Shown: piece after piece, positions 18,134-27,183 of the stretch
Layout of the letters: each line of letters starts with the position of its first letter
Position numbering within the stretch: position 1 is the stretch's first letter
Assembly: GCF_017313085.1 (NCBI RefSeq)
Contig: NZ_JAFLNF010000001.1
Span: forward strand, 62,001 to 126,000
Reading direction: 5' to 3'
DNA from: Roseibium limicola
GTDB taxonomy: Bacteria > Pseudomonadota > Alphaproteobacteria > Rhizobiales > Stappiaceae
Length of the DNA: 64,000 nt
Notes under the pieces: generated by a model
Told to the model about the DNA's origin: nothing
The model's database searches: none
The model's input: only the letters and a program-made list of their open reading frames with translations
Program-made: the position numbers and the translations under genes

Positions 18134-19645
18134 TTAGTCTTCAATACGGACAGGAACGTAACGCAGATCACCAGTCTCGTTGGACAGCAGCAGAAGCGCC
18201 AGGCGACGGCCTTCTTTCCGCAGCGCTTCAACCGCATCGATCACGTCCTGCGCGCTTTCCACCGGCTCCTGAGCCACTTCCTTGATCACGTCACCACCCT
18301 GAATGCGTTTCTCTTCAGCCGAGCTCCCAGGCGCCACTTCTGTGATAAGAACGCCAGTGACATCTTCCGCGATGCTGAACTTCTCGCGGGCTTCATCGTT
18401 GATATCACTCAGGATCATGCCGAGAACTTCGCGCTCGACAGGCTGATCGTCCTCGACAACGGAATCCTTCGGCAGTTCATCAGTTTCCACTGCAGCCTCT
18501 TCCAGGCGGCCCAGCTCAACCTGCAGGGACACTTCCTCACCCTTGCGCAGCACCAACACGTCCACACCCTTACCGATAGGGCTTTCCGCGACCATTCTTG
18601 GCAGTTCCCGCATGGTCGGAACCGGCTTGCCGTCGAACTCCAGAATCAGGTCACCTGGCTCAATCCCGGCGGCTTCCGCCGGACCATTCTCGGTCACTCC
18701 GGCAACCAGTGCCCCAGAGGTATCAGCCCCCCGATCCAGGCTCTCGGCAATCTCGTCTGTGACTTCCTGAATACGCACGCCGAGCCAGCCACGGCGGGTT
18801 TCACCGAATTCACGCAGCTGCGCGATTACCCGGGTCGCGGTCTTGGCCGGAATAGCAAAGCCGATACCGATAGAGCCACCTGAGGGTGAAATGATCGCCG
18901 TGTTGATACCGATCACACGACCATCCATGTCAAACAGCGGACCGCCCGAGTTGCCTCGGTTGATGGAGGCATCTGTTTGAATGAAATTGTCATAAGGACC
19001 GGAATTGATGTCGCGGTTCCGCGCCGAAACGATCCCGACCGTCACCGTACCACCTAGGCCAAAAGGGTTGCCGATGGCCATCACCCAGTCGCCAACACGG
19101 ATCGCATCGCTGTCGCCGAAACTGACATCGACCAGCGGCTTCTCCGGTGTCACCTTCAAAACGGCAATGTCGGTTTTTTCGTCGGTCCCGATCAGCTCTG
19201 CAGTCAACTTGGTGCCGTCATTGAAGTTGGCGACGATCTCGTCAGCCCCTTCAATAACGTGATTATTGGTGATGATGATACCGGCGGTGCCATCAATCAC
19301 GAAGCCGGAGCCAAGCGACTGCACACGCCGAGGGCGGTCCTCATCCTGGTTCTGTTGATTGAAGAATTCCTCGAAGAACTCCTGAAAAGGAGAGCCGTCC
19401 GGCACTTTCGGCAAGGGAACAGAGCGTTGGCCCTGCACTGTCTGCGACGTGGAAATATTGACGACTGCATCGGCCAGATCCTCTGCGAGATCAGCAACGG
19501 AAACCGGCCCCTGAGCCAAACCAGGCTGAAGGGTAGCCGTCGTCACCAGAATTGCCGTTGCGACAGCAGTTGCCACCGGACGCAGGCTGCTGAAGACCTT
19601 CGTCAGGACCAGCGTTCGAGTGCTTTCGAGTGTTTCGAACCCCAT
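18134..19645 (-). CDS. Periplasmic serine protease of the Do/DegP family
   Basis: A 503-residue trypsin-like protease and chaperone for misfolded envelope proteins. A signal peptide (about 18-45, ending PGLAQ) targets the periplasm. The catalytic triad is H129 (TNNHVIEG), D159 (KTDIAVLKV) and S233 (GNSGGPLFD). Two PDZ domains follow (about 270-360 and 410-500), as in DegP/DegQ. The ATG at 19645 has GGAGG six bases upstream; an upstream in-frame ATG at 19675 is less likely. It is the last gene of the hflK-hflC-DUF2065 run, a common order in Rhizobiales, which joins membrane and periplasmic quality control. The exact DegP/DegQ/MucD name cannot be settled by eye. Confidence 0.94.
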   Translation of the reverse strand: MGFETLESTRTLVLTKVFSSLRPVATAVATAILVTTATLQPGLAQGPVSVADLAEDLADAVVNISTSQTVQGQRSVPLPKVPDGSPFQEFFEEFFNQQNQDEDRPRRVQSLGSGFVIDGTAGIIITNNHVIEGADEIVANFNDGTKLTAELIGTDEKTDIAVLKVTPEKPLVDVSFGDSDAIRVGDWVMAIGNPFGLGGTVTVGIVSARNRDINSGPYDNFIQTDASINRGNSGGPLFDMDGRVIGINTAIISPSGGSIGIGFAIPAKTATRVIAQLREFGETRRGWLGVRIQEVTDEIAESLDRGADTSGALVAGVTENGPAEAAGIEPGDLILEFDGKPVPTMRELPRMVAESPIGKGVDVLVLRKGEEVSLQVELGRLEEAAVETDELPKDSVVEDDQPVEREVLGMILSDINDEAREKFSIAEDVTGVLITEVAPGSSAEEKRIQGGDVIKEVAQEPVESAQDVIDAVEALRKEGRRLALLLLSNETGDLRYVPVRIED

Positions 19646-19817
19646 TCGGTTCCTCCATCCGGCAGTCGACGTCACGATCCCGGGAAGGGATCTTCGCCGA
19701 TCAGGTTAGGCTTCGTCTGTTGCAGCCATCTTACAGGACAGCCACTTCAGTCAATTTGAGTGTAGTGGAGAAAATTGGCTTTGCCATCGGCGTGCCCGAG
19801 AATGGGCAGCGGATTTT

Positions 19818-20003
19818 TCACGTGCGCACAAGCCAGATGATCAAAACACCGAGAGCAAGGGCCGCAACCCCTGCAAGTCTCAGTGCCTGATCGGTGCTTT
19901 CCAGTGCGGCCCGCATCATGGATTTCATGCGGCCTGGCGCCAGCGCATAGAGGGTACCCTCCAGCGCCAGCACCAGGCCCAAGGCCGTCAGAAAATCGCT
20001 CAT
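19818..20003 (-). CDS. DUF2065 small membrane protein
   Basis: A 61-residue protein with two hydrophobic helices (LTALGLVLALEGTLYALAP and LAGVAALALGVLIIWLV) around a basic loop, the DUF2065 (YjeT-like) pattern. Its ATG overlaps the TGA of hflC (ATGA), so it is translationally coupled to the HflKC complex. Function unknown; the constant neighbourhood suggests a part in HflKC-FtsH control or membrane protein quality control. Confidence 0.88.
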   Translation of the reverse strand: MSDFLTALGLVLALEGTLYALAPGRMKSMMRAALESTDQALRLAGVAALALGVLIIWLVRT

Positions 20004-20941
20004 TGGGCAGCAGGAGCCGCCGAAGAGCCTGTTTCAACCGGAGCAGTGACCGCAGCGTCTGCTTCACCAGCGCCGAGCCTTGCTGTACCAGCCGGATCGT
20101 TAAAGTAGCGGAAGAAGCTGGAATCCGGCGACAGGACCAGGCTTGTCTCGCCCTGCTGCAAACCCGTTTCATAGGCTTGCATCGACCGATAGAATGCGAA
20201 GAAGTCCGGATCAGCGTTGTACGCTTCAGCAAAGATACGGTTTCTCAAGGCATCGCCTTCACCGCGTGTGATTTCAGAATCACGCTTGGCTTCAGCAACA
20301 AGAACCGTGGCATCACGATCCGCCCGCGAGCGAATACGGCGTGCCTGCTCTTCACCCTGTGCACGGATCTGCGTCGCTTCCTGCTGACGCTCGGTCTGCA
20401 TACGGGCGAAAATCGCCTGCGAGTTTGCATCCGGCAGATCGGCACGACGGATTTTCACATCCACCACTTCGATGCCGAGCTCCTCGGCCTTCACGCTGAC
20501 GTTGTCTCGAATGATTTGCATCACGCCGTCACGGTCGTCACGAACGATCTTGTCGAAGGAGACCTTACCAAGCTCGTTACGGATTGCCGAGTTCAGGAAC
20601 GTCGAAAGACGCTGATTACCCGCGTTGATGGTCTGCACTCGCTGGAAGAACAGGACCGGGTCGGAGATCTTGTAACGTGCGAAGGCATCAACAACGATAC
20701 GCTTCTTGTCGGCCAGGTTCGGCTCGACGGTCGGCACGTTAAGATCAAGAACGCGCTTGTCGAGATAAACGACGTTCTGAACAATCGGCCATTTGAAGTT
20801 CAGGCCCGGCTCCTGAATAACCGTGTCGATTCGACCGAAAGTCAGGACGAGAGCCTGCTGGGTCGGATTGACGATGAAAGCGCCCATGTAAAGCACCACC
20901 GCAACGATGGCGACCAGGGCAGCGAGAAAACCGCTACGCAT
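20000..20941 (-). CDS. hflC: FtsH protease modulator HflC
   Basis: A 313-residue SPFH/prohibitin-domain protein with a single N-terminal membrane anchor (FLAALVAIVAVVLYMGAFIV). It then has the family motifs QALVLTFGRI, GLNFKWP and, later, RADLPDANSQAIFARM. With HflK it forms a large cage around FtsH on the periplasmic side and tempers membrane-protein degradation. The ATG overlaps the TAA of hflK by one base (TAATG), and its own stop overlaps the next gene. The C-terminus ends in an Ala-rich tail (TGSSAAPAAQ). Confidence 0.95.
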   Translation of the reverse strand: MRSGFLAALVAIVAVVLYMGAFIVNPTQQALVLTFGRIDTVIQEPGLNFKWPIVQNVVYLDKRVLDLNVPTVEPNLADKKRIVVDAFARYKISDPVLFFQRVQTINAGNQRLSTFLNSAIRNELGKVSFDKIVRDDRDGVMQIIRDNVSVKAEELGIEVVDVKIRRADLPDANSQAIFARMQTERQQEATQIRAQGEEQARRIRSRADRDATVLVAEAKRDSEITRGEGDALRNRIFAEAYNADPDFFAFYRSMQAYETGLQQGETSLVLSPDSSFFRYFNDPAGTARLGAGEADAAVTAPVETGSSAAPAAQ

Positions 20942-22128
20942 TATTGAGCCCCTCCAGTGCGATTGGCAGAAGACCGTCCAGTCAGTTCACCGAGCGGCAG
21001 ATATGGCACGACGCCCTGGCCACCGGACTTGCTGTCGATAATGACCTTGCTGTTGGCTCCCAGAACTTTCTCCATGGTTTCCAGATACATACGTTCACGC
21101 GTAACAGCAGGAGCGTTCTTGTACTGGTCATAGATCTGAGTGAAACGCTCGGATTCACCGGTCGCTTCAGCTACAGTCTGCTCGCGGTAACCGTTCGCGC
21201 CTTCCAGAATACGGGCTGCTTCACCACGCGCTTCCGGGACAACCCGGTTGGCGTAAGACTGAGCTTCGTTCTGGATACGCTCCTGGTCGGCACGAGCCGC
21301 CTGAACATCACGGAATGCATCAATGACCTGCTGAGGCGGATCAACGCGCTGCATCTGAACTTCTGTCACTTCAACGCCGGCGCGGTAGGTGTCCAGCGTC
21401 CCCTGCATCAGGGTACGGACATCTTCCTGAATGGCCTGCTTGTTGGCAGTCAGAATCGCGTCGATCTGCGAACGCCCGACAACTTCACGCATGGCGCTTT
21501 CAGCAACGGCCTTCACAGTGCCTTCCGGATTCTGAATATTGAACAGGAAGTTGGCAATGCCTTCAGAAGTGTTCTTGATACGCCACTGAACCTTGAAGCC
21601 GACATCCACGATATTTTCATCGCCAGTCAACATCAGGCTTTCCTGCGGAACATCACGGGAACGAACCTGGCTGCCGGTCACAAATTCTTCGACACCAACC
21701 GTCAGCTCGCGCTGCAAGGCGACCTGCGGAAGATAGACGGCGCCAACCGGGTACGGCCAGTTGTAGTTAAGGCCTGTTCCAGCTTGATTGGTGACTTCAC
21801 CAAACACCAGCTCGACGCCGACTTCGCCTTCTTCGACCCGGTAAAGGCCAGTGAACAGCCAAATGCCCGCAACGATAGCGATGACCAGAAGACCACCGAC
21901 TACGCCAAGACCACGACCGCCGCCACCCGGCATGACATTTTTCATGCGATCCTGAGTACGACGTAGCAATTCTTCCAAATCGGGCGGGGTATTGCCGCCG
22001 CCGCCACCGCCACCGCGGTTCGGGCCACCACCCCAAGGGCCGTTATTGTTGCCCCCACCCCATGGTCCACCGTTGTTGCCGCCGCCCTTCCATGGGCCAC
22101 CGCCTCCGGATTGATTGCTCCAAGGCAT
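20941..22128 (-). CDS. hflK: FtsH protease modulator HflK
   Basis: A 395-residue SPFH-domain protein. The N-terminal 65 residues are a Gly, Asn, Pro and Trp-rich cytoplasmic region (repeats of GGPWGGG type), followed by one membrane helix (GVVGGLLVIAIVAGIWLFTG). The band-7 domain contains FGEVTNQAGTGLNYNWPYP and RVDPPQQVIDAFRDVQAA. It pairs with HflC downstream. AAGGA lies eight bases before the ATG. The gene is preceded by folA and an acetyltransferase in the same direction, with a 244-bp gap. Confidence 0.95.
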   Translation of the reverse strand: MPWSNQSGGGGPWKGGGNNGGPWGGGNNNGPWGGGPNRGGGGGGGNTPPDLEELLRRTQDRMKNVMPGGGGRGLGVVGGLLVIAIVAGIWLFTGLYRVEEGEVGVELVFGEVTNQAGTGLNYNWPYPVGAVYLPQVALQRELTVGVEEFVTGSQVRSRDVPQESLMLTGDENIVDVGFKVQWRIKNTSEGIANFLFNIQNPEGTVKAVAESAMREVVGRSQIDAILTANKQAIQEDVRTLMQGTLDTYRAGVEVTEVQMQRVDPPQQVIDAFRDVQAARADQERIQNEAQSYANRVVPEARGEAARILEGANGYREQTVAEATGESERFTQIYDQYKNAPAVTRERMYLETMEKVLGANSKVIIDSKSGGQGVVPYLPLGELTGRSSANRTGGAQ

Positions 22129-22372
22129 TCACGTTTCCTTTTCCCAAGGTTCCGACACGCAACTTGCGAGAGAACCTGTTGTTCCCACCCAGCTTGCCGG
22201 TTTCATAAGTTCCGTTCTGACTCACCGCCGGTTATAGGGAAGTTACCAAGGGCTTTCAATCAAGCCGCGTAGTCTCCCCTTCCCAGTCCGGCGAAAACCT
22301 CTCGCGGACATGGTGCGTTTTGCCAAGCTTTTCAAGGTGTTTCGGAGTGTTTCCTGAGGCCAAATGCAGCAT

Positions 22373-22849
22373 TCATGGTTGCAAGACCATGTCCACATGC
22401 GGAATGCCGTCTTCGAGGTACTCTTGCGAGCAGGACTTGAACCCCAAACCGGCGTAAAAAGCATGAAGGTGTGATTGAGCAGACAACTCAATTTCAGCTG
22501 AAGGCACAAGTTCCCGCACTTTTGCAAGTCCGGCTTCCATCAGCATCCGGCCGCGACCACCGCCACGGTACTCCGCACGCATCACGACGCGTCCTATACG
22601 CGCTACCCGCGAGCCAGCCTCCGGCAAGAAGACACGCAACGCCCCCACCAGAGTATCAGCAACCTCGTCGAACAGTCTGAAATGCAGTGCCTCCGGGTCT
22701 TTGCCATCGATATCGGGAAAAGCGCAGCCCTGCTCAACGACAAAAATATCCTGCCGGAGTCTGAGCATGTCATGCACCTCCTTCCCGCTCATGCGATCAA
22801 AAGCCGACCAACGCCCGACAAGAACAAGTTCGGTGGTTTCCACACTCAT
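22373..22849 (-). CDS. ElaA-like GNAT acetyltransferase
   Basis: A 158-residue GNAT protein of the ElaA type: MLRLRQDIFVVEQGCAFPDIDGKD, then the acetyl-CoA loop RIGRVVMRAEYRGGGRGRML and the terminal FYAGLGFKSCSQEYLEDGIPH. The ATG overlaps the TGA of folA (ATGA), so it is coupled to dihydrofolate reductase. ElaA substrates are unknown. No membrane or signal segments. Confidence 0.9.
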   Translation of the reverse strand: MSVETTELVLVGRWSAFDRMSGKEVHDMLRLRQDIFVVEQGCAFPDIDGKDPEALHFRLFDEVADTLVGALRVFLPEAGSRVARIGRVVMRAEYRGGGRGRMLMEAGLAKVRELVPSAEIELSAQSHLHAFYAGLGFKSCSQEYLEDGIPHVDMVLQP

Positions 22850-23364
22850 GATTGAAAATCCTTGCGCTCATAGGTCACGAACTGAAAATCAGCGCTGTCC
22901 AATGGGCCACGTTCTCCCTCCACACGCCTCGTAACTTGCCAGCTTTGCGGGTCCAATTCCGGGAAAAAGGTGTCGCCTTCCGGAACGGCGTTGATCTCGG
23001 TCAGCTCCACCCGGTCAGCCAGGGCAAGCGCTTGCGCATAGATCTGCCCTCCGCCGATCACCATGACCTGCCCGACAGAAAGCGCCTCCGAGAGTTGCTT
23101 CGCACGGGCCAGAGCATCTTCAAGTGAGGTCACAATCTCCGCGCGCCCCGCCTGAACGCTCGGATCCCGACTGACAACGATATGCGGTCGGCCCGGTAAC
23201 ATGCCCGGCAATGACTGAAAGGTCTTGCGGCCCATAATCATTGGCTTGCCCATGGTGAGCTGCTTGAAGTGCTTCAAATCGGAAGAGATCTTCCAAGGCA
23301 TGTCGCCATTGGCGCCAATTACCCTGTTTTTGGCCATCGCAGCGATAAGAACGATCTCGGTCAT
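22846..23364 (-). CDS. folA: Dihydrofolate reductase
   Basis: The enzyme reduces dihydrofolate to tetrahydrofolate with NADPH. The 172-residue protein has IGANGDMPWKISSDLKHF, the MGRKTFQSLPG cofactor segment, and VIGGGQIYAQAL. The substrate carboxylate ligand is the acidic residue of the DLKHF helix. The ATG at 23364 with GGAG five bases upstream is preferred over an upstream in-frame codon at 23418. In most Rhizobiales thyA lies next to it; here a block of about 6 kb separates the two. Confidence 0.95.
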   Translation of the reverse strand: MTEIVLIAAMAKNRVIGANGDMPWKISSDLKHFKQLTMGKPMIMGRKTFQSLPGMLPGRPHIVVSRDPSVQAGRAEIVTSLEDALARAKQLSEALSVGQVMVIGGGQIYAQALALADRVELTEINAVPEGDTFFPELDPQSWQVTRRVEGERGPLDSADFQFVTYERKDFQS

Positions 23365-23602
23365 GGCAACTCCGTTTGAACAGGCCGTTGTCATACGCAC
23401 TCGTTCGGGGTCGCGCAACCAGACCGATCGATCACAGGCAAAGATGCAATTATAAGCACGCCCAGAAAATCAGCGTAAAAATGTCAGTGCTATTGACGTT
23501 ATTCTGAGCCGGATTGAACCTAAGAAAAATCGCAAGAACACTTGAGCGTATACCCCCTAGACACGGTTCCGGGGAAGTGATTTTTTCCGACACCTCCCAA
23601 GC

Positions 23603-23622
23603 ATCCGGGCCACGCCCCGGAT
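23603..23622. repeat. Short palindrome ATCCGGG-n6-CCCGGAT
   Basis: A perfect 7-bp inverted repeat with the loop CCACGC, 43 bp before the TRAP binding-protein gene. Its form is that of the dispersed palindromic elements common in alphaproteobacterial intergenic regions. Only one copy is in the window, so dispersal cannot be shown here. It could also form an mRNA hairpin. Confidence 0.4.
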
Positions 23623-23664
23623 CCCTCCAAAACAATGCTTTTCAGCGTTCACAGGACATTTTCC

Positions 23665-24759
23665 ATGGATCGTCGTTCGTTTATCAAATCCGCAGCCATC
23701 GGCGCGGGTGCTGCAGGCGCCGCCACATTGTCTGCACCGGCCATTGCCGCAGACAAGATCACCTGGCGCATGGTTACCACCTGGCCGAAAAACTTCCCTG
23801 GCCTCGGCGTCGGCGCGCAGCGGCTGGCCGACCGCATCACCAAGGCCTCCGATGGCCGCCTGACCATTCAGGTTTACTCCGCTGGCGAGCTCGTGCCTGC
23901 GCTTCAGTCGCTGGATGCCGTCATCGATGGTTCCGCCGAAATGTGCCACTCCGCTTCCTATTATTGGCAGAACAAGTCGCAGGCCCTGAACTTCTTCACA
24001 GGTGTGCCTTTCGGCATGACCCATCGCGAAGTGTCCACCTGGGTCAACAACCTCGGCGGTCAAGAAATCTGGGATGAAGTTTACGACCAGTTCGGCCTTC
24101 AGGCATTCATTTCCGGCAACACCGCCAACCAGGCTGGTGGCTGGTTCCGCGAAGAGCTGACAGGCCTCGACAGCCTGAAAGGCCTGCGCTTCCGCACACC
24201 TGGCCTCGGCGGCAAGGTCTGGGAAAAGCTCGGCGTTACCGTGACCAACATTGCCGGCGGCGAAATCTTCCAGGCGCTGCAGTCCGGCGCTCTCGATGCA
24301 GCCGAATTCGTCAGCCCCTACAATGATTTGGCTCTGGGCTTTTACCAAGTTGCCAAGAACTACTACATCTCGTCCTTCAACGAGCCGGGCATGGCAACCG
24401 AACTCGCCATGGACAAGGCAAAGTTCCAGGCGCTGCCGGCTGACCTGCAGGAAATCGTCAAGACCGCCTGTCAGGCCGAAAGCGACCAGATGGGCAACGA
24501 TTTCTTTGCCAACGATCCACGTGCCCTCAAAACCCTGGTGGACGACCATGGCGTTCAGGTGCGCGAATTCCCGGAAGAGATCAAGCAGGCCGCAGCAACC
24601 GCCGCACTTGAAATCCATGGCGAGCTGCTGAACTCCAGCGATCCGCTGACCAAGAAGGCTGCTGAAAGCTTCCGAGATGCACTGCGCCTGGTGCGCACAC
24701 GCACAGAGAACAACGAAGGTTCTTACATCCAGACACGCAAGCAGTACTTCGACCTCTGA
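23665..24759 (+). CDS. TRAP transporter substrate-binding protein (TakP-like)
   Basis: A 364-residue periplasmic DctP-type binding protein. The N-terminus DRRSFIKSAAIGAGAAGAA is a twin-arginine signal, so it is folded before export. The mature domain has the TakP-like pattern: QVYSAGELVPALQSLDAV, the GNTANQAGGWFREE stretch, RTPGLGGKVWEKLG with the carboxylate-binding arginine, and PYNDLALGFYQVAKNYY. Relatives bind 2-oxo acids or lactate through a metal ion; this substrate class is likely but not proven. Unusually it is on the opposite strand to its permease genes, which it faces across a shared terminator. The ATG at 23665 is preferred over one at 23635. Confidence 0.92.
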   Translation: MDRRSFIKSAAIGAGAAGAATLSAPAIAADKITWRMVTTWPKNFPGLGVGAQRLADRITKASDGRLTIQVYSAGELVPALQSLDAVIDGSAEMCHSASYYWQNKSQALNFFTGVPFGMTHREVSTWVNNLGGQEIWDEVYDQFGLQAFISGNTANQAGGWFREELTGLDSLKGLRFRTPGLGGKVWEKLGVTVTNIAGGEIFQALQSGALDAAEFVSPYNDLALGFYQVAKNYYISSFNEPGMATELAMDKAKFQALPADLQEIVKTACQAESDQMGNDFFANDPRALKTLVDDHGVQVREFPEEIKQAAATAALEIHGELLNSSDPLTKKAAESFRDALRLVRTRTENNEGSYIQTRKQYFDL

Positions 24760-24786
24760 TTTGACAGATCAACCCTTCTGAAACGG

Positions 24787-24820
24787 AAAAAGCCCGGGAA
24801 TTCTGCCCGGGCTTTTTTAC
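24787..24820. terminator. Bidirectional terminator between dctP-like and dctM-like genes
   Basis: AGCCCGGG and CCCGGGCT pair perfectly around AATTCTG, with A-rich left flank and TTTTTAC at right. It serves the convergent dctP and dctQM transcripts. Confidence 0.9.
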
Positions 24821-24836
24821 TGAAAACCGTGCGGCT

Positions 24837-26222
24837 TCAGAGCACCGTCGGCAACCAGGTGACGATCTCCGGGAACATGAACAGGATCGCCATGCCGAGG
24901 ATCTGCAACAGCACGAAGGGAATAGCCCCTTTGTAGATGTCAGAAGTTGCCATCGACGACGGCGCGACCCCGCGCAGGTAAAACAGTGCAAATCCGAAAG
25001 GCGGCGTCAGGAACGACGTCTGCAGGTTCACACCCACCAGCACCCCAAGCCAGATCGGATCAACATCCATCGCCAACAGGATCGGCGCGGTAATTGGCAG
25101 AACAATGAAGATGATCTCGAAAGTGTCGAGAATGAACCCGAGCAGGAACATGATCGCCATCACCAGGATCAGCGCCGCCACCTGACCACCTGGCAGGTTG
25201 TTCAGGAATTCATGCACCAGCGCCTCGCCTCCCAGCATCCGGAAAACGATCGAAAAGACCGATGCCCCGAACAGGATGATGAAGACCATGGAGGTAATTG
25301 TCGCCGTCGCCACCATGGTTTCGCGTAGGATCTGGTAGCTCAAACGCATGCGCGCTGCCGCCAGAACCATGGCCCCGACAGCTCCGACGGAAGACGCTTC
25401 AGTCGGCGTGGCAACACCACCCAGAATGGAGCCGAGCACCGCCAAAATCAAAAGCATCGGCGGTACAAGAGCAAACAGCACCTCCCGTGCCAGGCCCTTT
25501 TTTTCCTCCGGCGGCACTGGTGTCGCCGGACAAGAGTCCGGATCCGTGATCGCCTTGACCACCACCCAACCGCAGTAAAGCCCGACCAATAGCAGGCCCG
25601 GCAGCATGGCACCCGCAAACAGATCCCCGACAGAAACCGGAGTGGGCGCAAAGTTGCCCTTCTCCATCTGCACCTGTGCATTGATGGAAGACAGCATGTC
25701 CCCCATGAAGATCAGCACCGTCGATGGCGGAATGATCTGGCCAAGCGTCCCGGAGGCGCAGATGACGCCACTGGCCAGCTTCGGGCTATAGCCGGCGCGC
25801 AGCATTGCCGGCAGGGAGATCAGGCCCATCGTCACGACCGTCGCCCCAATCACCCCGGTGGAAGCTGCCAGCATGGCACCAACAATAATCACCGACAGTC
25901 CTAGACCTCCGCGAAGATTACCAAACAACTTGCCCATGGTCATCAGCAACTGCTCGGCGATCTTCGACCGTTCCAGCATCACACCCATGAAGATGAACAG
26001 CGGCACCGCGACCAGCACCTCATTGGTCATGAAACCGATATAGCGGTTCGGCAGGCTGCCGAAGTTGGACGGATCAAAAACGCCGAACCACATACCAGCC
26101 GCGCCAAACAGCAGCGATACACCGGCAAGCGTGAAGGCAACGGGAAAGCCCAGAAGCAGGAACCCGATGATACCAAAGAACATGAGACCCGAGAGGATCT
26201 CACCAAGCAGGGAGGGTTCCAT
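24837..26222 (-). CDS. TRAP transporter large permease DctM
   Basis: A 461-residue membrane protein with 12 or so hydrophobic segments, the DctM ion-coupled transport subunit. Typical features are LLGFPVAFTLAGVSLLFG at the N-terminus, VPLFIFMGVMLERSKIAEQL, GVIGATVVTMGLISLP and the PPSTVLIFMGDM loop. The long central loop (SCPATPVPPEEKKG) matches the larger DctM type. It overlaps the small permease by ATGA and is the second gene of the pair. With DctQ and the facing DctP it should form a sodium-driven importer. Confidence 0.94.
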   Translation of the reverse strand: MEPSLLGEILSGLMFFGIIGFLLLGFPVAFTLAGVSLLFGAAGMWFGVFDPSNFGSLPNRYIGFMTNEVLVAVPLFIFMGVMLERSKIAEQLLMTMGKLFGNLRGGLGLSVIIVGAMLAASTGVIGATVVTMGLISLPAMLRAGYSPKLASGVICASGTLGQIIPPSTVLIFMGDMLSSINAQVQMEKGNFAPTPVSVGDLFAGAMLPGLLLVGLYCGWVVVKAITDPDSCPATPVPPEEKKGLAREVLFALVPPMLLILAVLGSILGGVATPTEASSVGAVGAMVLAAARMRLSYQILRETMVATATITSMVFIILFGASVFSIVFRMLGGEALVHEFLNNLPGGQVAALILVMAIMFLLGFILDTFEIIFIVLPITAPILLAMDVDPIWLGVLVGVNLQTSFLTPPFGFALFYLRGVAPSSMATSDIYKGAIPFVLLQILGMAILFMFPEIVTWLPTVL

Positions 26223-26791
26223 CAGACAGCCGCCTCGTGTGTTTCTTCTTCTGTTGTGTAGGCAAAGCGTTCCGGCACCATGTCATCACGGCCACTCAGC
26301 ACCAGAATGGAGCGAGCGACTATGGCCAGACCCTGCAAACCGATCAGCAGGGCGAAGGCGACGATGAAGCTCTTGAGCACGAAGAGACCCGGCATGCCGC
26401 CGACGTTGGCTGATGCCTCCGTGTAGCGCCATGAGCGCGACACGAAGGGCAACGAATAAGCCAGGACCACAAACGTGAAGGGCAGCAAAAAGACGACGGC
26501 ACCGATCATGTCGGCCGCCGCCTTACGCGCAGGACGGGCGTGCCGGTAGAACACATCGACGCGCACATGGTCGTCACGCAGCAGTGCGAATCCCGCGACC
26601 GCAGTAAACATCACGCCATTCAGCCAGATGTAGAGATCCTGCATCCAGACAAAACTGACGGCAAATGCGTAGCGCAGAACCACGACGGAAAAACAGACCA
26701 GAACAATCGCCAACGCGCACCAGGAAAAAGCTTGGCCGATAAAATGGTTCAATCCGCTGACAAAGCGGATGAAATGAGCAAGAAGCTTCAT
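26222..26791 (-). CDS. TRAP transporter small permease DctQ
   Basis: A 189-residue protein with four membrane segments and the DctQ pattern (FVWMQDLYIWLNGVMFTAVA, RDDHVRVDVFY). It is the partner of DctM, with which it overlaps by four bases. AAAGGA precedes the ATG. The 390 bp upstream (to 27183) hold no further gene and must carry the promoters for this operon and, divergently, the beta-glucosidase. Confidence 0.93.
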   Translation of the reverse strand: MKLLAHFIRFVSGLNHFIGQAFSWCALAIVLVCFSVVVLRYAFAVSFVWMQDLYIWLNGVMFTAVAGFALLRDDHVRVDVFYRHARPARKAAADMIGAVVFLLPFTFVVLAYSLPFVSRSWRYTEASANVGGMPGLFVLKSFIVAFALLIGLQGLAIVARSILVLSGRDDMVPERFAYTTEEETHEAAV

Positions 26792-27183
26792 GGGAAGTCC
26801 TTTGGGGAAGTTCCTCTGGGGTGTCCCTGGAGGGAGGCCCTAGAGCCCCGGGAGGGGCTGAGACTGCGCAGGACATGGCATAAACCAGACCAACGGGGCA
26901 AGACTAAACGCCAAAAAAATGGCGGGTTTCGGTAATTTTCTTTCTAACGACGGCTTTAAGTCCTTCTTCTTGTTCCTTCTTCCTGCCAAACTTGGCTCTC
27001 CGTCTGCCCCGCGCCGTTTCCCGCACTTGGCGCGCCTGCATCTCGGTAAGAACAATGAGGCTATCCGAGACATCTTGCGGGATGCGTCCCCCCCCAAAGC
27101 GGTGCTACACAGAATGTGAAACAAGCGGGAAAGCCGCTCCTTTCTGCCTCACTTTTCCAGCGTCACATCAGGGATGCCGTTGA
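26792..27183. other. Divergent intergenic region between dctQ and the GH1 gene
   Basis: About 390 bp without a convincing coding frame. It contains an A/T-rich stretch at 26905-26985 and a run of eight C at 27089-27096, but I see no clear operator palindrome. Promoters of dctQM (leftward) and of the beta-glucosidase gene (rightward) are expected here. Confidence 0.5.
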
